A stretch of DNA of 64,000 bases from Punica granatum (taxonomy: Eukaryota > Streptophyta > Magnoliopsida > Myrtales > Lythraceae). The stretch covers positions 1,116,001-1,180,000 of the forward strand of contig NC_045132.1 in the NCBI RefSeq assembly GCF_007655135.1, in the 5' to 3' direction. Under the pieces are notes generated by a model. It saw nothing but the letters and a program-made list of their open reading frames with translations. It did no database searches and was not told where the DNA came from. The translations under genes were made by a program, and so were the position numbers. Below are positions 60,541-64,000 of the stretch, piece after piece; positions within the stretch are counted from its first letter, which is position 1; each line of letters begins with the position of its first letter.

Positions 60541-61864
60541 AAAAAAAATAATAATAAAAAAATTCAGCCAAGTTTTCTTCCAAGTCTTGCTATAGCAGCT
60601 TCCCAGCTAAACTCTGTCTTCCTAGAGCTAATTCATCTTCGACTCCTACGGAGAAGAACTGCATAAACAAAGGTAAAAACAAAGAAAACATAAGTAGCCA
60701 AAACTTGCAACCACTCTATCAGCGGTTCTATCTTTGCCTTGTATCAAGAACATAGATCTCGTTTAGCACATATATCTAAGCAGGGCAGACATTGATACAT
60801 CTCTTTTAGACACTATCGGGGTAAACTTCTAAAATTGCTTCTCTTTCCCCTTCTCATATGCGTTTATAAATGTGATATTTCTTTGATGTAACTTAAAAAT
60901 GTCTTTCTTCTATCTGCTTAAAGTTACAGTATCATTCTTTCTAATTGCTCCACCATTTGATGAATTGAAAAAATAGTGAATTATCAGTTAATTATAGTTG
61001 TTTATACCAATGAGTACCTAACTACCAGACCAGAAAAAAGAAAAAGAAAAACTAAATATAAGATAAAGAAGCAGCAACAAGAGGAGAATGTTTTGCACTA
61101 ACCTTCATAAATGGCGAAAAGAAGAGAATTCATCGAGAAACTTTTTTCCGCGATAGGGAGCTTTCCTGCAGCTTGAACAAATTAGTCAAAGATCTTTCAA
61201 ATCCATCCTGTACTAACTTCCTAAAGTAGGCATGAACCTGCTGAAATCCCCAAAATCTGCTAACTTTTCAGGATATCTAAAAAAATCTAAGTAATGAACA
61301 ATGAAGGAAGGGAAAGATCTTCGCACTTGTACATTATTTTAGATTTTCTCATCAGAGAGATTTTTTTAAAATTGAACTAATTGATATCCTTTCAATGCCT
61401 TTAACTATATCCTTTTGTTTCATCTAGATCAATAATCTATATATCTATATATATTATTTATTCTAAAGAAATGATGTTATAATTATCATTATCATTATCA
61501 TAAATTAAACTAAGATAAAACTTCTTTCACAATTTTGAAGAGTAAAAAAAAGGATCAAAATCTGGCCGTGTAGAATATTAAATATGTTTTAATTCTGGAC
61601 ATCTATCAAGTCGTAATCATAACAATCAAATTGGTAAGCAAATCAAATCATCACAATAACTCAGAACCAATGAGAAAATAAATTATACTTGCAAAGCAAA
61701 AGTCCTAGCCATCATTTTTTTTTAATCCAGGAATAAAAGTTGCAAGTGGCAAGGATAATATATCAGTAATTCAAAATAATCAAATATAATACACAAAATT
61801 CACAGTGAAGCCTGTAACCAGAGCAAGTAAGATATTAACCCAACCTCTCCTTCCTCCATGTGCA
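60541..61864 (-). other. Possible exons of a minus-strand gene, weak
   Basis: On the minus strand, 61103-61250 begins after a tttcag acceptor and reads QVHAYFRKLVQDGFERSLTN, ending near a GT donor, and 60575-60672 follows another tttatgcag acceptor. A further open block at about 62750-62850 reads LPSVHRWLFMLASESVVEEG before a GTATAT donor. The phases of these blocks do not join simply and I recognise no family. They may be exons of an unknown gene or chance. Confidence 0.2.
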
Positions 61865-62581
61865 TAGTAAACTGATAATTTCATCCATGACTTACGCAAA
61901 TTGTATCATTTGGGTCCCTAAAAAAAACGTTACATCGAATTTGTCCCTGTTCACATCAAGTTCGTCCCTCGTCACATCAAATTTGTCCCTGATCACATTA
62001 AATTCGTCCATGGCCACATCCAATTCGTCCCTGAACACATCGAATTCGTCCCTGATCACATCAATTCGGTCCTCTGTCACATCAGTATGGTCCTTGGTAA
62101 CATCAAATCCATCCCACGGTCCTTTGTCGTTATAACTGCGTGAGAGGTCTAGATTGATGTGTATCAAAAAGGTCCTTATGTTATGAACCAGAGACGAGAA
62201 GGAGTGATAAAAGAGGGGAAAAAAAAGGAATAAATTGAACAGTTACATATGAGGATGATATTGATGAATACGATGTTTTCCGTCCAATGTTAACAATAGA
62301 TTTGACAGAGGGATGAATTTGATGTGACGGAGGACCAAACTGACGTGACGAAGGACCGAATTCGACGTTCTCAGGGACGAACTTGATGTGATCAGGGACG
62401 AATTTGATGTGGTCAGGGACGAATTTGATGTGGTCACGGACGAACTTGATGTTACCAGGAACGAATTCGATGTGACCAGAGATGACTTCGATGTGACCAT
62501 GGACGAATTCGATGTAATATTTTTTTCAGAGACTCAGGTGATGCAATTTGCGTAAGTCAGGAACGAAATTGCCAATTTACT
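61865..62581. mobile_element. Foldback element 3, 717 bp, 11-bp target duplication
   Basis: Flanks ctccatgtgca at 61854-61864 and 62582-62592 are identical. Arms are inverted: gacttacgcaaattgtatca at 61888 against tgatgcaatttgcgtaagtc at 62539. Each arm contains a tandem repeat of about 21 bp built on cacatcaaatttgtccctga or its inverse. No transposase is encoded. The 11-bp duplication and long terminal inverted repeats suggest a Mutator-like non-autonomous element. The minus-strand frame across the left arm reads a 7-residue acidic repeat (DVxRDEF), which follows from the 21-bp unit. Confidence 0.85.
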
Positions 62582-62592
62582 CTCCATGTGCA

Positions 62593-64000
62593 CCGTCCTC
62601 TATCCAATTCTTCTTTCTTTCTTGGATAAGCAAAATCTCTGCTAGAGTACACAAATCATATGTAAAAAATCAACGAACATAATTTGAAATTACAAAAGGA
62701 AAACCCAAAGAAGGAAAAGAAAGAAACTAATATATACCTGAATATTCCTTCTTCTACAACCGATTCAGAAGCCAACATAAATAGCCAGCGATGGACTGAG
62801 GGGAGCATCAATACAGCCTTGTATTTGTACAAACAAAAGAAATGATTCAGCTAAATGGAGGAATCATCGCAGATGAAAGAAACCTTGGGCCCTCATTCGA
62901 CTCACACACCATATAACGAATCCTTTCTCTTTTAACATACCCATATTAAATTATGTAAAGTCCCCATCAAAGAAAAAATAAGAAAGAGCAAATATCTTCC
63001 CCCACCACTCTCCTCCCTGATTCTGTGATTGCCCCCAAAATCCTCACCATTCACCATAAATTGATCGTTTCCATCACCTCTCTCATAATCATCCACCCCT
63101 CATTCTCCCACACAGACCAATCAATCCAACTCATACATGGACTTTGTGTCATGTAAACCCGCGGTTTATCTAGCCATGGCCGTGGATTAGATGAGAAACC
63201 TCGAAGTCGACATTCCCAATCCACCTCTCTCTTTCTTCTTTGTCTAATAGACCCCGCAGTCCGATCCCTTTTTTCTCCGAAAAGAGTTTCAACCAAGAAG
63301 CTTTTTGTGATCCTTCATCATTAACAGAGAATCAACAAAATGGGAAGAAGTTGCAAAGCAATACCTTTTTCTTGTCACAAGTGGACAGCTTCTCAAGGCC
63401 CCGTTGTTACTCTGTTTTAGCCTAAAGTAAAGATGTTCCGTTGAAAACTAATATGTTAAGCCACAGTAACTAATTTCAAGACATAAACGCAGCATTTATA
63501 TGTCATCTTCGAGCTTGCGTACAGAGATAAATGCAGTTTTACCCCCCAAATTCTAAACTGCATTTATAGTGTTTCTTATTTATCGAGCTTATCTCCACAA
63601 GTATTGGTTGTGCGGTCTTGGGCGACTGTGATTTCGGTCTCACTAAGGTTTATTAACAAGCCTTGCCTTCATAGCCGTAACACAGTCTATGTATAAAGAC
63701 ATACCCACTGCACTCGCTACATAACCAATACCCCCCCTATGAAAGAGAACTGATATCTGAATCAAATCTATCTATATCTATATAATCAAGCTAAAGGAGA
63801 GCAACAATGAAGCTCTCTCAAGCCATCCACATGGCTTAGTATACTTTAAGTCCAAAGAAAAAAAAAATTCTATATAGTCCATCAATCCCATTAAAGTATA
63901 TTTTAATCCACTTATAAAAAAATTATATATATCATATTAATCCACCCCTCCTTATTCTCTTATAATTATACTTACATAATTTTCATATCAATCAATTAAT
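62593..64000. other. No supported gene to the window edge
   Basis: Mixed AT-rich sequence with a slightly GC-richer patch at 63000-63420. Short open frames occur on both strands without recognisable motifs. It could be the 5' part of a minus-strand gene whose exons are suggested at 60.6-62.9 kb. Confidence 0.4.

Overview
The window looks like nuclear DNA of a flowering plant, probably a eudicot. It has split genes with GT-AG introns, AT-rich spacers, LTR retrotransposons primed by initiator-methionine tRNA, tRNA-derived SINEs, LINE fragments, and gene families typical of plants. I cannot name the species. There is no sign of bacterial, organellar or viral origin.

Layout. (1) 1-27 kb is transposon-rich and decodes into ordered, nested insertions. 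A decayed LINE (2140-6812) contains a reverse-oriented Ty1/copia deletion derivative (2978-5409, TSD tcttt). A SINE sits at 7194-7355. A young Ty1/copia element (7938-26928, TSD ttttg) is split in its integrase gene by a 13.96-kb LTR element (10589-24546, TSD gctat). That element has about 3.57-kb LTRs and an interior with no recognisable gag or pol: a LARD-like, non-autonomous element rich in satellites. (2) 27.4-43 kb holds three intact, same-strand, five-exon FAD-dependent monooxygenase genes (A 27437-29156, B 34660-36412, C 41074-42995) with the same intron phases, separated by AT-rich spacers carrying a TRIM element, SINEs and a Helitron-like end. (3) 45.9-47.8 kb holds one intact five-exon GDSL esterase/lipase gene. 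(4) 48-60.5 kb is a graveyard of the monooxygenase family: a truncated first exon (50980), a full-length pseudogene (51907-57426) split in exon 3 by a LINE, and displaced exon fragments lying inside a foldback element (58218-60540). (5) 60.5-64 kb has no confident gene, but holds a 717-bp foldback element with a perfect 11-bp target duplication and an internal 21-bp repeat.

How the parts relate. About 1019-27600, with its transposons removed, aligns with about 48060-51109. The region upstream of gene A is therefore one copy of a segmental duplication whose other copy leads into the truncated exon at 50980. The monooxygenases share the FAD-binding GAGIGG, the GCDG and the GDAMHP motifs and are probably flavin hydroxylases of the plant MO1/CTF2-like group; the substrate cannot be read from sequence. 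Their proximal promoters share short conserved blocks and TATA boxes, so the copies carry related control regions. No metabolic cluster is proven: only one other gene, the GDSL enzyme, is intact nearby.
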